From Arenimonas donghaensis DSM 18148 = HO3-R19 (GTDB taxonomy: Bacteria > Pseudomonadota > Gammaproteobacteria > Xanthomonadales > Xanthomonadaceae): a stretch of DNA of 64,000 nt. Of this stretch, positions 63,489 to 64,000 are shown one piece after another (position 1 is the stretch's first letter; each line of letters starts with the position of its first letter). A model generated the notes under the pieces. The model saw only the letters and a program-made list of their open reading frames with translations, was not told the DNA's origin and made no database searches. The stretch lies in assembly GCF_000743535.1 (NCBI RefSeq), contig NZ_AVCJ01000005.1:1-64000 (forward strand), read 5' to 3'. The position numbers and the translations under genes are program-made.

Positions 63489-64000
63489 ATGCCCTCGCGC
63501 AAGAAGACCCCGGCACGCCCAAGCGCCAGCGCGAGCTGCAGGCAAAGGCCACCCAGGCCAACCAGAAGAACCCGGACCACGAGGACAAACCGGTGCAGGC
63601 CGGCGCGCGCAGGCAGCCGGAGCCACCCCAGCCGAAGCAGCGACTGGGCAAGCCCGGCCGCGAGTCAGACCTCAAACCGGCGCCCCGCTATCGCGCACCC
63701 GACTACCGCGGCAGCGGCAAGCTCAAGGGCATGCGGGCCATCATCACCGGCGGCGACTCCGGCATCGGACGCGCGGTCGCCGTGCTGTTTGCCCGGGAAG
63801 GCGCCGACGTGGCGATTTTCTACCTGAGTGAGCACGAGGATGCCCGCACCACCGCCGGGGCCGTGCAAGCCGAAGGCCGGGCCTGTTACCTGCATGCCGG
63901 CGACGTGCGCAAACCCGATTTTTGCCGCAAGACCGTCGACAAGGCCGTGAAGCAGCTCGGTGGCCTGGACATCCTGGTCAACAACGCGGCGTTCCAGCAA
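63489..64000 (+). pseudogene. SDR (glucose/ribitol-dehydrogenase-like), frameshifted and cut by the window end
   Basis: ATG 63489 has an AGGAG ribosome binding site and begins MPSRKKTP, then the frame degenerates. From about 63512 a different frame encodes a good SDR: NPDHEDKPVQAGARRQPEPP, then MRAIITGGDSGIGRAVAV and ILVNNAAFQQ, open to the last base. Adding one C to the run at 63508-63511 would join MPSRKKTP to GTPKRQRELQ and restore one frame. It is either a real 1-bp deletion or a base-call error in the C-run. The missing C-terminus holds the YxxxK site. Confidence 0.7.

Overview
The window is a high-GC chromosomal segment of a gammaproteobacterium, most likely from the Lysobacteraceae/Xanthomonadales (Lysobacter, Luteimonas, Arenimonas and relatives). 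The call rests on the GC-rich codon usage, the egtB-egtD arrangement, an S8 protease carrying PPC and P domains, acnD/prpF, a recC-recB-recD operon, and REP-like palindromes built around a CTTCAG core. Coding density is high and most neighbours form tight operons with 4-bp ATGA overlaps. Coordinates and motifs were read directly from the sequence; family names come from recognised motifs, and no database search was possible.

Layout. 1-2.8 kb: end of an Hpt-bearing signalling protein, bacterioferritin (bfr) with its ferredoxin (bfd) behind two Fur-box-like palindromes, rppH and a small membrane protein. 2.88 kb: elongator tRNA-Met with its own promoter and terminator. 2.96-9.8 kb: an accessory island of visibly lower GC at the tRNA 3' end, holding McrC, McrB, an HNH protein with a duplicated zinc-knuckle module, and a Dam-like adenine methylase, plus a possible integrase tail. 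9.8-18 kb: lipoprotein, beta-lactamase-fold hydrolase, secreted subtilisin, MOSC protein, an SDR remnant, pyrC, and a dihydrolipoamide-dehydrogenase-like flavoprotein. 18-23 kb: a small hydrophilic protein, then an ergothioneine locus (egtB-egtD-flavodoxin-like reductase) diverging from a PLP enzyme that could be EgtE.

22.9-28 kb: an unusual operon of one ABC ATPase, three consecutive membrane-fusion (adaptor) proteins and one FtsX/MacB-type permease. 28-33 kb: a fused alpha/beta-hydrolase/Baeyer-Villiger monooxygenase and small proteins. 33-38 kb: prpF and acnD of the methylcitrate cycle, split by a HEPN/MNT toxin-antitoxin-like pair with twin operator palindromes. 38-41 kb: a Rieske oxygenase coupled to a DgcA/StcD-like FMN/4Fe-4S/FAD demethylase, which suggests betaine N-demethylation. 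41-44 kb: alcohol-dehydrogenase-like gene with a divergent LysR regulator and shared palindromes.

43.8-53 kb: recC-recB-recD with a GST-like gene coupled to the recD stop. 53-64 kb: a single-TM protein, queD, an SDR with a signal peptide, an adaptor-RND-TetR efflux operon with a legible promoter and operator, bioD, a TMEM175-like channel, free-methionine sulfoxide reductase, a TfoX C-terminal protein, a LOG-family protein, and an SDR gene that looks frameshifted in a C-run and is cut by the window end. No CRISPR array, rRNA operon or insertion sequence was seen.
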